Shown piece by piece: positions 46,336 to 57,725 of a stretch of DNA of 64,000 nt; the first letter of the stretch is position 1, and every line of letters begins with the position of its first letter. Position numbers and translations under genes: made by a program. The notes under the pieces were generated by a model that saw only the letters and a list, made by a program, of their open reading frames with translations, had not been told where the DNA came from and made no database searches. The DNA comes from Camelus bactrianus (Eukaryota; Chordata; Mammalia; Artiodactyla; Camelidae), in NCBI RefSeq assembly GCF_048773025.1, contig NC_133546.1, positions 63,256,001 to 63,320,000 on the forward strand. Direction: 5' to 3'.

Positions 46336-48750
46336 CAGCTTCCAGGGCAGACAAACATATTCAGACAAACGGATGGGATGGCACAGGAGTTACGAGGGCC
46401 AACCTGGTGCGGCAGGCAAGCCTCGCACAATCTGAAGGCATCCCACCTTTCCTCCATACCTTCTGTCAGCCCCTGGCCAGGGGCGCCACGCCAGCCACAG
46501 GAGGCCAGGAGTCAAGTCCCTGATCACCCAGGCCCCTTGTGTGCCTGCTTGTCTTCTCCCTGCCTGCACCATTCTCCTCTACCTCCTCTGACTGGGGACG
46601 TTTTAGTCAATCTTCAAAGAACTGGTCTTCCTGACCATGTGGCTCCCTTCGCTCCAACACCACAACCCTAGGTAAAAGCAACCTGTCTCTTTCTGAATGT
46701 CTGCAGCACCTCATTTCCTCTCTAGTAAGAGAATCTATAGCACTCGGGGTCACTGGCATGTACGCCCATGCCCGCCGCTCGGCTGTGTGGGCCCAAAAGC
46801 AGAAACTGTTTATTCATCGATGCAATACACAAAGTGGCTTAGTTAGTGGATGAAAGGACCTTTATCGGCCAAATAATTATAAGCTCTTTATCTATATTGA
46901 AAAAAAAAGTTTCTGAGTCCTTCTCTGTTACATCATACGAATTTGACAAATTTTTACCTAATATGGACAGCACGTTTGGAATGTATGTTACACTTACATA
47001 GCAGACATGAGGGTGCCTTTGGAGGGTCCTGGCAGCGGGCAGCCCAAAGAGCCGCCATTCAGGACAGCAGGAACTACGACATGATGAAAGACCCACGTAA
47101 CTGCCTAGTGAGAGCTACACCACACCTGGTAAGATGGTGAGGATCAGGAAGTCAAAGAAACAAGGAAATAAGGAATCCTAAATTGAAAGTCACAGGGCAG
47201 ATGCTATGAAGTCCTGACCTGAACCAAGCTACACCTCACATGGCCGCTCTACACAACACGCTCGGGGTGAGTGGCAGCAGGGACCCACATATGATGACAG
47301 GTCAGACTCCAGCAGTTATGGGCAGGCCAGCGAGCACAGCACAGGAAGACTTGCTCGGAGGGAAAGCTGAGGAAATAAAGCTGTAGAGACTACAGTCAAT
47401 TTAAAAAATGAAAAAAAAAAATACTAGAATTTTGGCTTCCTTTGATTCAATTATACGTAGACTGAGGCTCCAGTAGGCAAGGAATTGGCTAGGCCTTGCC
47501 TGGAACCCAAATGAAGAGCCTGCAGGAAGCCCAGAACTCATGGGAGCAAACAGCACACTTCCATCGGGGGTGCTGTACCAGGGGTCCCTCCTCAGTCAGT
47601 GGAAAATGGACCAGGTGGCCTTACACGCAGTCTCTTTCAATGATCAGAGTTCATGATTCTCATGATTTAAACGCAGGGTTAGACTGCAATCTATAAACAT
47701 CTGGACACTCCTAGTGGGCAGTGTCAACGAAGGAGAGGAGTACAGCTCTCAGCCTTTTTTTCTGAAAATTATTTTACTTCCAACCTTATTGTTAGTCTTC
47801 ACTATAATTTTAATAGTTCTGTTTGAGCTTTAAAAGAGTGGAAGTTTAAATAGCAATTAAAAATTTTTACTGAGAGAGCTTAGACAGATGCACATTTTCC
47901 TGAAAGTATTAACATCCAGAAATACATTGAAATTTAATTAAAATATCTTCTAAATACAATGTGGAGAGAAACACTTTTTAGTGTCTTCATTTATTTATTG
48001 ACATCAATCTTTTTATTAATTCAAATAAAAAATAAAATAGCAAGAGAGAAAATCATCCAGCAAAATGCTAGGTTGGGTCACAGACTAAAGGAAGCACAGG
48101 CCTTCGAAGGCAGTCATACTGTGAAGTCATCTAGAAACGGCTGCCAACAGTGGCTGCAACTAACCAAATATTTCAAAGTGTCTTTTTAGAGTTAAATCAG
48201 ATCAAGGTGACTTTTAAATAAGACGGTCACTACGACCGAGTTTTCACTGTGCAGAGTCCAACTCTTATCTTGGCTTTTCGTCCTAGGTCTCTGGTTTTTG
48301 TCTTGCTGCCTGGTTTTCTCCACTGTCTTGTTTACTAACCCTCACCCAGTTGCAGAGAATGAAGAAAGATCACAAGCTACAAGGAGGAACACTGCTTATT
48401 AATTATTATATATGATAAAGCTGTGGGGGAAGAGGAGGCTGAATCTAGTGTCCCCCAAAAGACCTGACACCAATCCTGTGAATGTGCCCAGACCGCCAGC
48501 CGTGAGCAGAGGCATGAGGAGCTGGCTGTGCCTCACTTCCGTGTACACGTCTATCTCTAGGCATAACTGGGGACTCTGACCCTCCACCCATGTGCAGATT
48601 TAGCACTCTGTTATTTTCTTAGGCTGTAACAGACTATTAAAGTGCAGGTTCCTATGAAGAGGAAGGACTGAGAGCGAGATCAGCTGCCCTCTAGAGGAGC
48701 TCTTCATTTCACGGCACTGGGACTCTTTTTCCTACCACACTGTGACTCAC

Positions 48751-48915
48751 TTTACTCCTTGCTCTGTAAACGGCACTGGTCCACAGATGCAGACGAGGAC
48801 TCTGGATCTGTCTAAACTTCTTTTCAAAAATTCAGAAAGCAGACCTGGTGAAATGTGTCCCTGTTTGCCATTCCATTCAGAAGTAGGTGCTGAGAGGACA
48901 AATTCAACGTCAAAC
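48751..48915 (-). CDS. CYB5R4: CYB5R4 penultimate coding exon, NADH-binding domain
   Basis: The exon encodes about residues 449-504: FDVEFVLSAPTSEWNGKQGH, then LLSEFLKRSLDRSRVLVC, then ICGPVPFTEQGV. The CGPxxF motif at about residues 493-498 is the conserved pyridine-nucleotide/FAD contact of b5 reductases; the cysteine corresponds to the one known to affect NADH use in CYB5R3. The acceptor is TTTCTCCAG and the donor AA/GTGAGT. The 165 bp are one split base, 54 codons and two split bases. The first residue after the junction is F, where I remember L in human; the change is conservative. Both frame and motifs are intact. Confidence 0.96.
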
Positions 48916-49519
48916 CTGGAGAAAAGAAACATTTAAAAAAGTCTATTATGTGAAACATTATTAACATGTTTCAAGTTCAGTAAAGCATCTTTTTCTCCCC
49001 TGGAGAACAACGGAATTTATGGAGATTGATACACTTGCTACAAAAGCACTGGAACAGATTATAAGCAAAGATATCGCAAAAGCACACGGGTAAATCCATA
49101 TTTATTAAAGACATACTTTTGATACAAATAAGAAGAGTGACATTTTTTGTCGAAGTCACTAGAAAGGGAGCTCCAAGGGATCTCAGAGAACACATTTCTA
49201 TTAGTAACGTGCTCGTATAAATTCCAGTCAGGAGCAACTACCAGTGACAGTTTTAATCTCTGACTCAGACCTCTCCAGTGAGTCCTAGACCCTCATAACC
49301 AAAGACCTATCTGACTTCTTACTGTTACTGTCTCCACACCCTCAATCTCAACTTACCCTCTCCCGGCCCCACACCTGACATCACTGCTGTGAACGGCACC
49401 ACGACCCACTCGGCTGTACAAACCAGAAACCTGGCGCTTATCTGCCACCCCCTCCATGCCCAAATTTTCACCAAGTCTGAGCTCCTCTGTCCTCTACTTC
49501 TCTCAGCCTTCACTGCCAC

Positions 49520-49860
49520 AACCCCGCCCACTCTCTTTCTTCTTTCTGTAATGTTTCTACCACATCCTGCTCTTCAGTTCTTGGCTCCAGCATCACTTCC
49601 ACAGGGAAGCACTGCGGCCCCACCAGTCTGGAGTCCTTCTTATTTATATGTGTTGTAGAAATGTCTTCCTTTTCCTCTTCTTTATGGCCCTTATATCAGG
49701 CTGTAAATATGTGGCTAGCAGGTTGATGGTTTTATTACTATCTACCCCATGAGACCATAAACTCCATGAGGGCAGGGACCATGTTTGCTTTGGCTACCAC
49801 TGCACCCCTAATGGCCAACACCAACGGCACTCAAACACTACAGAGTGAAACAGATGAAAG
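49520..49860 (+). repeat. L2 LINE 3' end
   Basis: CATAAACTCCATGAGGGCAG and GGACCATGTTTGCTTTGGCT are the classic sense L2 terminus. Weaker L2 text extends upstream to about 49270. Confidence 0.8.
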
Positions 49861-50584
49861 AAACAGAAAGGGTAGAGAATTACAGTGAGAAAGAAACACA
49901 TCAAACCAAGTCTCACAAGGTAACTACAGACCACGTCTCCCCACAGCTTTGCAGTCTGTTGAGTGAACTCCTGGTGAAGAACTGAAGTAAATTCAAAATT
50001 CTGTGTCGTGCTTGCTCCCTTTGCTCCATTTTCTCTAACACAATTCACTCTGATTGTTTTCAATAGCGTCAGATCGAATGCAACTCTGCATTTTCTGCTT
50101 GAGTAATGGAGATATTTTCTCAAGGGTGGCAGGAATTAATTATACATTCATCTCAACTTGAGAAAACGCTGAAGTGCATCTTTTCTCTTGTGAGGTGGCT
50201 CAGGGAGCCAAACATAACAGAAACTGCATGCGGCTGGCGCAGCTGTCTGCCCACTGCTGTGCGGCAGCTGGGGGACCACTCCTGGGGGTGAGGGAGCCCG
50301 TCCCCACTTGGAGTGCCAGCCGGGGTGCAGAGCCCGTCCCAGTGCTCCCCAGACCCAGCCTCTAGGTGGGAAAACTCTATAATCTCAATTCTAATATTCT
50401 TACAATTCTAACATTCTGATTTTATACTTTAAAAACTCTTAAAATGACATTTTATTTCTCACTTTCAAGGTTCCCATTTAGTTTTAGCAGCAATACAAAC
50501 CCACCCTATGCAAGACAGCCTCCCCGAATACTTTCTTTCACTAACATTTTTTCCTTCCTAGCACTTAAATTAAGTGTTAGATAA

Positions 50585-50700
50585 TTCTGGAATGTGCTAT
50601 TTGTTTACTGCTCCATAAGGATGGAGTCCTTGTTGTGTTTAATCCTCTATCCAGGCTTGGCCTGAGGCAAGTGTGCAAAAATTACTTGATGAATGAATGG
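50585..50700 (+). repeat. L2 3' end
   Basis: AAGGATGGAGTCCTTGTTGT and CTTGATGAATGAATGG match the L2 end. Confidence 0.6.
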
Positions 50701-51654
50701 AGAAATTTACTTAACAAGAAGCCATACGGGCTAAAAATAAACACTATTGAGAAGCCATATGCTGGCACCTATGAGATTCCATACAAAAATGTACATGAAC
50801 TTCGCGTTTTTCTGGGAAGAAGGTCCATAACTGTCCATCAAAGGGGACCCAAAAGCAGCTGCAGAACCACTATCTGAAGGCATTTTCAATTAAACAGAGA
50901 CAATGCAATACAAGGTAACAACTGCCTTATTAAATTACAAAAGACAGTCTCCTCTGGCTCCGTTTCCAGTAAGTCTGTTACCGGGATAAGACTGCTAAGG
51001 CACGTAAATCAATACTGGCGTCCCTGTCATCTGAAAAAAAACTTAATTTTCCTTTACTGACTTGCTTTAAAAAATAAATTCATCAGTGGCACACTTTCTG
51101 CAGGCATCTACTACAGCGTGAGAAACAACGGTGATCCTTCCGTGGATGGTACACATTTCTTTCGCATTTTATATTGATTCACATGTCAGTCCCTCTGGTA
51201 CACCTCTGGGGCCCTCCATGGAAAACATGACCAGATGGTACAGATGCAATTTTCAGGGTCTGGTAAGGACACAGCCATCCTACTTCTCTTCTTCACAGCC
51301 CAGAAAAGAGCTTCCACTGCAGCGGGAGCAACCCCAAGTTAAGGCTCAAGGACACTTCAGTGAAGCATTTCTTCCACCAGATGAGGGTAGAGATGGTTAC
51401 TGTGGAATGTTCTCTTCTGAATTTTTCTAAGGGCAACTTACTATCTGATATAATTACAGCCTTGAGGCATGAGGGGACCCACTGGTAAACTGTCCTGAAA
51501 TTCCTTTCTGCTTCTAATGAATGCCTGAGGTCCAAATATCTATGAAAACAAACAAGCTTGTCAAAAACAATTATCTTGAAGTAGACTGATAATGCTCTGA
51601 GATGAAAAATCTTGAAATATAAATGTATTCAGTCTAAATCATATGCAAAGCCCA

Positions 51655-51960
51655 AAGTCATCCAACAACTTATTCCCTCCTCCTCCAGGCAACTGGCTCC
51701 CCAAACCCACTCTTCCCTATTTCTTACACTTACACACACACACACGTCCCTGCCTTCCCATCTTTACCACCACAGCTCCAGGTCAGACTTTCCTGTCTCC
51801 TGAGCTACTGCTTTAACAGCCTGACCCTCCTCTACCTGGCACACCACTGTCATACCAGCTCTCCTAAAACCCAGGTCCGATCCTACAACTTCTTTGCTTC
51901 AAAAGCTTTCGTGATTTTGTCACTGCTCACAAACAAATAGTACTTCAGGGTATTTGGTGC
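51655..51960 (+). repeat. Possible L2 fragment
   Basis: C/T-rich sequence with CTCCTAAAACCCAGGTCCGA resembles the L2 3' region. It includes a short CA run near 51730. Confidence 0.4.
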
Positions 51961-52585
51961 CCCAGCTTTTCCTGGTTTCCCTAGCTAAAGAAAAAGACTA
52001 GAAACACAGGAAAACTTGCTATTTGCTCATGGGAGAAAGCTCACAAAATCAACAGCGAGGGGTTAAAATTAGAGAAAATGAACATCTTAAAGAAACATTT
52101 CTCAAAATGAATCTGATGAAACACTCGTGTTCCTCCAAATGTTAGTGGTATTCCATGAAAAAAAGGCTGGCCTATCAAGTAAATTTGGGGCTCCTGGGTT
52201 AAAAGAAGTTAAACAGACTTCTTTAGAATCTCTCAAAGCCTTGAATATGTTAAGTTCATAGTAAATCTTTAAGAAGGTAACATGCGTTATTTCTCAAACT
52301 TATTTAATCCTAGAGCCCTGTAGAGGGGCATACATGAACGTGTCAAGGAACACATTCCAAGAAACACCCCACTGGAGGAACATCTGGGAGGAACAGAGAG
52401 TGGGAAGGGTCCAGACTAGGGGCCCACATAGCTGACGTGCATCAGAGGCTGGAGGACGAGAAACAGGTTCAGGCCTCTTGTTCAATTTACTTATGTTTCC
52501 AGAATCGTTTGCTTTTGCCATCTTAAATGGGCCCAACGTACTGCTAGTCCCAACACTGACACCAGAATACAGAAACACTCTACCT

Positions 52586-52781
52586 CTGTAGAATGGATAA
52601 ACAAGATGATACTGTATAGCACAGGGAAATATACACAAGATCTTATGGTAAGCTCACAGAGAAAAAAATGTGACAATGAATATATATATGTTCATGTATA
52701 ACTGAAAAATTGTGCTCTACACTGGAATTTGACACATCATAAAATGGTTATAAATCAATAAAAAAATGTTAAAAAAAAAAC
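52586..52781 (+). mobile_element. Very short 5'-truncated L1 with target-site duplication
   Basis: ATACTGTATAGCACAGGGAA through ATGGTTATAAATCAATAAAA and a poly(A). CACTCTACCT flanks it at 52576-52585 and 52782-52791. The 3' end differs from the other young copies, suggesting another subfamily. Confidence 0.93.
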
Positions 52782-52995
52782 CACTCTACCTTTCTAGAGG
52801 CTATTTGTCAAAATGTATCAGTAGCCTTGGTACACTTTGACTTTGTGATTCTTCTGGTGAATTTTTATCCTGCACAGTTAGAGAAGTACAGGAAAACTTA
52901 CAGTCACTATGCCAAATTGTAGGGGGTTAGTTAAATAAGTTATGGTATGAACTCAGTGACCGAATACAATGTAGCTATTAAAAGTCATGGTGCAG

Positions 52996-53222
52996 GGCAG
53001 GTTTTCCCGACTAGCACTATTGGCAACCTTGGGCTAGATAATCCTTTGCTGTGGGGGCTGTCCTGGGCACTGCAGGCTCCTCACAGCAATCCTGGCCTCT
53101 ACCAATTAGCTGCCAGTGGCACTCTCTCCATCAGTTGTGATGAACAAAAATGCTTCCAGGTGTAAATGTTCCCCAGGGTGCTGGAGGGAGAAACAGAATC
53201 CCTCCAGGTCGAGAACCACTAG
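52996..53222 (-). mobile_element. MER5A hAT-Charlie DNA transposon
   Basis: TGTGGGGGCTGTCCTGGGCA, CCTCTACCAATTAGCTGCCA and CCAGGTCGAGAACCACTAG follow MER5A in reverse. Near full length for this short non-autonomous family. Confidence 0.85.
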
Positions 53223-53323
53223 TTTAAAGCATTCTACACCCAGAATACACACAATACACTAAGTAGAAATGTAGTTATAAAAAGTATAGTCAGTGTGACT
53301 ACATTATTTATGAAACCAAACAA

Positions 53324-53394
53324 CATGTGTGTATGTGTGAGTACGTGTGTCTATGTATGTGTGCGTGTGTGTGTATGTGTGAGAGAGAGAGGAC
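53324..53394. repeat. TG-rich simple repeat with GA tail
   Basis: Imperfect TGTG/TATG units followed by GAGAGAGAGA, inside the old L1 3' UTR. Confidence 0.9.
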
Positions 53395-54199
53395 GAGAAA
53401 GAGAATGGAAAAATACAGACCATAATGCTAATAACTGTTCCTCGGATGGTAAGATTATGGCTGATTTTTTTTCCTTATATTTTTTTCTACATAAATATGT
53501 ATTAATTTTATAAACAGAGGGAACAAACCAACAAATTCTCCCTATTTATGGAAAAGAATATGCTACTAACTTTACTAAAATAAGGTTACTGTCCCCAAAA
53601 TGACTGCTTTGAAAGGAAAGGAAAATACTTGTTATATTTCTATATTACATAAGGACATCCGGGAGTCAATCTCATTGTCAAACTTTCCTGCACCTCAAAA
53701 CTAACTCTGCAAAGACAGAGACCTCAGCGAGCAGCACCTCCTCCTGAGGCAGGGGAGGACCAATGTGTAAGGCTAGGTCAACCAGGCTTTATAACACTGC
53801 TCAGTAGTCAAGACAGAGATAAGTGAAATTTAATTTGGATTCCAGTTTACACAGTAATTGGCCACATCTGCTGTTGCACATATTAACCTTCTGTTTCCTC
53901 TCATTTTTCTTAAGAAAATGTGTAAGACTTTGTTAGACTTGGAAAGTTGTGAATCAAATTCCAATGATGAGAGTTAAACAGTCAAGTGTACTAACATATG
54001 TGGATTAAATTCAGGCAAGCTACTGTTTTTTCTTTTTTTTCCCATTCAAATTATATGCTTATGACATGAAAACAGAAATGAAGTAGAAACATCCTAGAAG
54101 AGTACTTACGGTCTTCCCTATGGTTTGCAATTCTGTTGAGTTTTGGCAACGTGGGGAAACGAAGAGCTGCGTTCCCTGGGCCGCATGAGAAAATAAGCC

Positions 54200-54299
54200 A
54201 ACACGATATGCTCTCCCTGTTACACCCTGTGCACAGGTACACGGTAGAGGCTCACATGCACTTCGTGAATGAATGAATGAATGAATGAATGAATGAATG
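54200..54299 (+). repeat. L2 terminus with TGAA tail repeat
   Basis: CTGTGCACAGGTACACGGTA runs into about eight TGAA units (54266-54299), the natural L2 tail repeat, here expanded. Confidence 0.6.
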
Positions 54300-54374
54300 T
54301 TACAAATACGCTACTTCTAGGGGCTTGGCACCTAACTATGCTATCTTATTGCCCCCACACCCAAAAAAACCCAA

Positions 54375-54480
54375 ACAGTTCTGTGACATACAATTTGATG
54401 TCCCCATTCTTCAGATGGAAAACTGCAGCTCTGTCAGATCAAAGAACTTGCCCAAAGTCACAAAGTTACTAAGTTTCCAT
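54375..54480 (-). repeat. MIR SINE fragment
   Basis: TCTTCAGATGGAAAACTGCA, AAAGAACTTGCCCAAAGTCA: antisense MIR core. Confidence 0.75.
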
Positions 54481-55135
54481 GATACAATGATGTTTCTAAG
54501 AATTTCACTTGCTACTGATATCATGTGGATAAACTCTGAGGACAAGCATAGCATGCTTGCTAAAAATGAAAATATTAGATCATACACCAGCCTCAGTATC
54601 CATTTTTCCTATTCTTTGTTCCACAAAGGACTGAGTGGAAGGCTGTGTCCTAATCCTTCAGAGACAAGGGTGTTTCGTTTGTTTTAAATACATAATTTAA
54701 TTATTGTTATAGTCACAATCCAAAATAATTTAACCATGGAGATGTTTTCAAGTATCACATTTTGTCATCAGAAACTTTATTACTAAAATGAGAAGTGACA
54801 GGAGAGTCAAGACATGGGAAACAGTGGTTTAATAAATTAAAAAAAAAAAGCCTTCAATGTTAACTAAAACCCAGATGTGACAAATTAAAAACTGCTTTAT
54901 ATTAAGTTTGAACTTTTGCTTTCCTTCTATGTACGGGACTTGACAATTACTACCAAAGCCCATCAGCAAGCCTTTAAGGCTTGGTTTCTTCTCTATCTGC
55001 ACCAAGCCTCTGAACATCGAAGGATCTGATACACGTTCCAAAGCCAATTACACCAGCAGGCCCTTTGTGTTTTCCAGTGAGGGCCTGGCAGTCAGTCTCC
55101 AGGGGACACAGATTATCTGATGCTGGAAATTGGGG

Positions 55136-55147
55136 CCAGCAGAGGGC
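55136..55147 (+). promoter_or_regulatory. CTCF-like motif in CYB5R4 intron
   Basis: GGGGCCAGCAGAGGGC contains CCAGCAGAGGGC, a full match to the CTCF core consensus, in the plus orientation. Confidence 0.45.
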
Positions 55148-55764
55148 CTCCAGCTAAAGAGCTGTGCCTACAGAAAGTGGACGGAAAGGTAGGGAGCAGA
55201 GCACACCCAGGAGCAGGAAGAGAGAGGGTAAAGGCAGGCCAGCACTCTCACTCCTCCCAGCAGACTGGAGCATGGCACTCACCTGGTGAGTGCGGTTAGA
55301 GCCTGGCACCCGAACGTGAGAAAAAAGCGGGGGGGGGGGGCCTCTCCTCATCCTCCTGCCTGCACAATTCCAACAACTCAAATTATGTCGACCGAAACAG
55401 AACAAAACAAAACACAGAGCTGACTCTGTTAAAGGACAACTTGTGTTCAGAAGCTGTCAACACATTCCTTTTATCAATTGCTTCTTAAATCAAGTTTAAC
55501 TCCTAGGGCTAGACTAAGTCTAGACAATGTCTGTTCATGGAAATAATAGTAAGTGGATTTTTCTTGTCTAGGAAACTATCTTGAAGAATACCATGTCAAA
55601 AATTTGCCAGAAATACTTAAAAAAAAAAACGAACTAAGAAAGTCTAGCTATGTCTGTTTAAATTCTTTGAAATGTTTGAACCAGGAGCTCAAGCAGTTCA
55701 TACAAATCCATGTATACATAGGCCCTCCACAACCACAACCCAAATATCCGAGGTGGGCTGTCAC

Positions 55765-55940
55765 AACTTCAAAGCATTTACACTACCTTCTCAATCTTCA
55801 CAATAACCTTATGAAGCAAGGAGGAAAGATGTCACTATTCTATTTCAAAGATAAAGACACCAGCCCAGAGGGCTATGTCATTTTTGAACAAAGTTTCAAG
55901 CTAGTACAGGGCAGAATGAAAACTAGAATTTAGGTCATTT
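55765..55940 (-). repeat. MIR SINE fragment
   Basis: CAATCTTCACAATAACCTTA, TGAAGCAAGGAGGAAAGATG, AAAGACACCAGCCCAGAGGG: antisense MIR. Confidence 0.75.
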
Positions 55941-56654
55941 GGCTTTTTGGTAAATGCTGCTTCCAATTTTCCATCTAGAAAATTAGTAAAAAATACACTT
56001 GAAAACTTAGGAATTTATATTTCTTTAAATTATGCTCTAAATTGCCATTTAACTACATAAATATAGTAAATATTCTTAGGTTTATATTTTCCATATGTAA
56101 GAAGAGAAAATACTTCCAGGATAATTAAATTCAGATCCTCCTTAATTTGTGCAAATTATTCATTAAAAGAGAAAGAGGGGGAGGATGGGAGGCAACAGAG
56201 AGAAAAAAAAAAAACTAGAAGGAAGCACAGCATCACCTGAGGAAGGATATTCAGCAGCTGTTCAGAACCTGGAGCCCCGGGGACAGCTGAGTTTCTGAGG
56301 CCTTTCACTGTTAAATGGCCTAGAATGTTATCTCTACCATACTGTCATCAACATAACTATTTGCTTCAGATATTTTGTGTGATTTATGAAGTCCTGCAAT
56401 TCTTAGAAATAGTTTTTAATGATTACAGAAATGCTTTAAAAGTATGACAGCTTGTCCAATTCACTCTTCTAAAAAAACTGTTTTGAATTCCCTACGGCTT
56501 TCAAATCTCTGTAGGGGAGATGGGGCACACATGCCTGTTCAAATTATCTTCAGTTAACTGTGCTAGGGCTCCTTTCTCGATGAAACAAATTTTTACCTTG
56601 CTGTCTTGTTCTACCACTGAACTCTCTGACTCAAATTTTTTTCTATTACCTATA

Positions 56655-56790
56655 TCAGCATTTCCCAAAGTGTGTACTGAGGACCACTAGGGATATTAAT
56701 GAGTATTAATGTAAACAAACAAAAATGAAGAGAATCTTGCTAAATGATGCGTAAGGAACCCTCTTCTTGGAAAGTCACAGTGGACATTAG
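56655..56790. repeat. Possible hAT (Charlie) remnant
   Basis: ATCAGCATTTCCCAAAGTGT, then ACTGAGGACCACTAGGGAT, is the type of end seen in Charlie-family elements. Weak. Confidence 0.35.
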
Positions 56791-57196
56791 CATAGTAAAG
56801 AAACATGTTTATTTTTGTTAATCCATCTCACCAAATTTATTTGATTTGTCCCCATTATAATAAAATCTTGAATTACCAAATTGGCTACACTGGATCATTT
56901 TCAATGAAACCCAACTCAGTATAATAAATAACATAAACATAAAGCCCAGTACATATTTTGTTGATACATATTTGATGTCACATTGATCTTATCAAATAGT
57001 ATTTCTTTGGGGGAGGTGTATTAACACTATTCATATTTAGAGGTTGGTTTTTTTTTTAAAAGAGAATTATTGATTAGTTTATTTTTGTTTGAACAAGCTT
57101 CCTAGTCAATTAAAACTCCAGCCAAAGGCAGTATAAGGCCTTGACTGAGTAAACATGTATGAATATTTAAACACAGAGCTAATACCACTTTAGTAC

Positions 57197-57283
57197 CTTT
57201 CATCCTTAAATGCTAGTTTCTCCAACTGGCTTCTCCAAATTATATCATCCTCTGTTTTATTGAAGAACATCAGCTTCACTTTC
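57197..57283 (-). CDS. CYB5R4: CYB5R4 internal coding exon, NADH-binding domain
   Basis: This 87-bp exon encodes about residues 420-449, KVKLMFFNKTEDDIIW through EKLAFKDE. It belongs to the NADH-binding Rossmann-like half of the reductase; the family's FxNKTxxDI segment (FFNKTEDDI) is intact. The acceptor is TTTTAAG and the donor AAG/GTACTA. One base completes the arginine begun in the previous exon, 28 codons follow, and two bases carry over. It is followed by the largest visible intron (8,281 bp), which contains most of the gene's local repeat load. No disruptive change is visible. Confidence 0.95.
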
Positions 57284-57574
57284 CTTAAAAGAAAAACAAC
57301 AACAACTCAAAAAAAGTACTATTTCAATTACATTTACAATATGCAAGAATGGAAAGTCTAGAAGTGAACTAGCATGAATGATTTTTTTAGTGCCAATTAG
57401 GAGGCCGAAAGTACCAAAAACAAAGCAACTCGGAGTGAAGGAGGAAGTGTTAGAAATGATGACTGAGGATGAGGACACGTCTGTTGAACTCCACTAAGTA
57501 GTTAATCAATTTAGAAAAGCTTCTACTAATGTAACAGCCTCACAGCGATAGTAATTAAGGACACAATTACATAC
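57284..57574 (-). other. CYB5R4: CYB5R4 short intron
   Basis: A 291-bp GT-AG intron with a TTTTCTTTTAAG acceptor. It has no recognisable repeat. Confidence 0.9.
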
Positions 57575-57725
57575 CTGAGACTGGGTATATTAGTCAAAGC
57601 ATAATTCAGCACTTTAACCATTGGTGTGAAGCCTGTTCCAGCTGCCAATAAAAAGAGATCTTCCAATTCTTCCAACTGGGTTATTTTAAAATTGCCCTCA
57701 GGATTGCTTACGGAGACATAATCTC
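57575..57725 (-). CDS. CYB5R4: CYB5R4 internal coding exon with glycine-rich nucleotide motif
   Basis: The exon encodes about residues 370-420, running from DYVSVSNPEGNFK through LEDLFLLAAGTGFTPM to LNYALTNIPSL. GNFK is part of the flavin-binding surface, and GTGFTPM near residues 399-405 is the glycine-rich motif at the start of the NAD(P)H-binding subdomain of b5 reductases. The acceptor is TTGTTCAG and the donor AG/GTATGT. At 151 bp the exon holds two bases of a split glycine, 49 codons, and two bases of an arginine shared with the next exon. The intron before it is 2,730 bp and the one after is only 291 bp. Confidence 0.95.

Larger units (their letters stand above)
45012..48750 (-). other. 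CYB5R4: CYB5R4 last intron
   Basis: A GT-AG intron of 3,739 bp between the penultimate and terminal coding exons. It holds an old antisense L1 3' UTR, a camelid SINE and a MIR. The remaining stretches (46.4-48.7 kb) show no recognised gene or repeat. AATAAAG followed by an A-run at 47374-47412 hints at an old retrocopy, but no flanking duplication was found. Confidence 0.85.
52860..53520 (+). repeat. Old L1 3' end, split by MER5A
   Basis: AATAAGTTATGGTATGAACT before the MER5A, and GATGGTAAGATTATGGCTGA with TATGTATTAATTTTATAAAC after it, are L1 3' text in sense. Confidence 0.65.
48916..57196 (-). other. CYB5R4: CYB5R4 large intron (8.3 kb)
   Basis: A GT-AG intron containing L2 fragments, a short young L1 with target-site duplication, an old L1 split by MER5A, several MIR pieces, simple repeats and one CTCF-like motif. 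Segments such as 53.5-54.2, 54.7-55.1 and 55.95-56.65 kb contain nothing I can name. Confidence 0.85.

Noticed and set aside
46950-47415. Possible plus-strand retrocopy ending AATAAAG plus an A-run
   Set aside because: No flanking duplication and no recognisable transcript; kept only as a remark under the intron.
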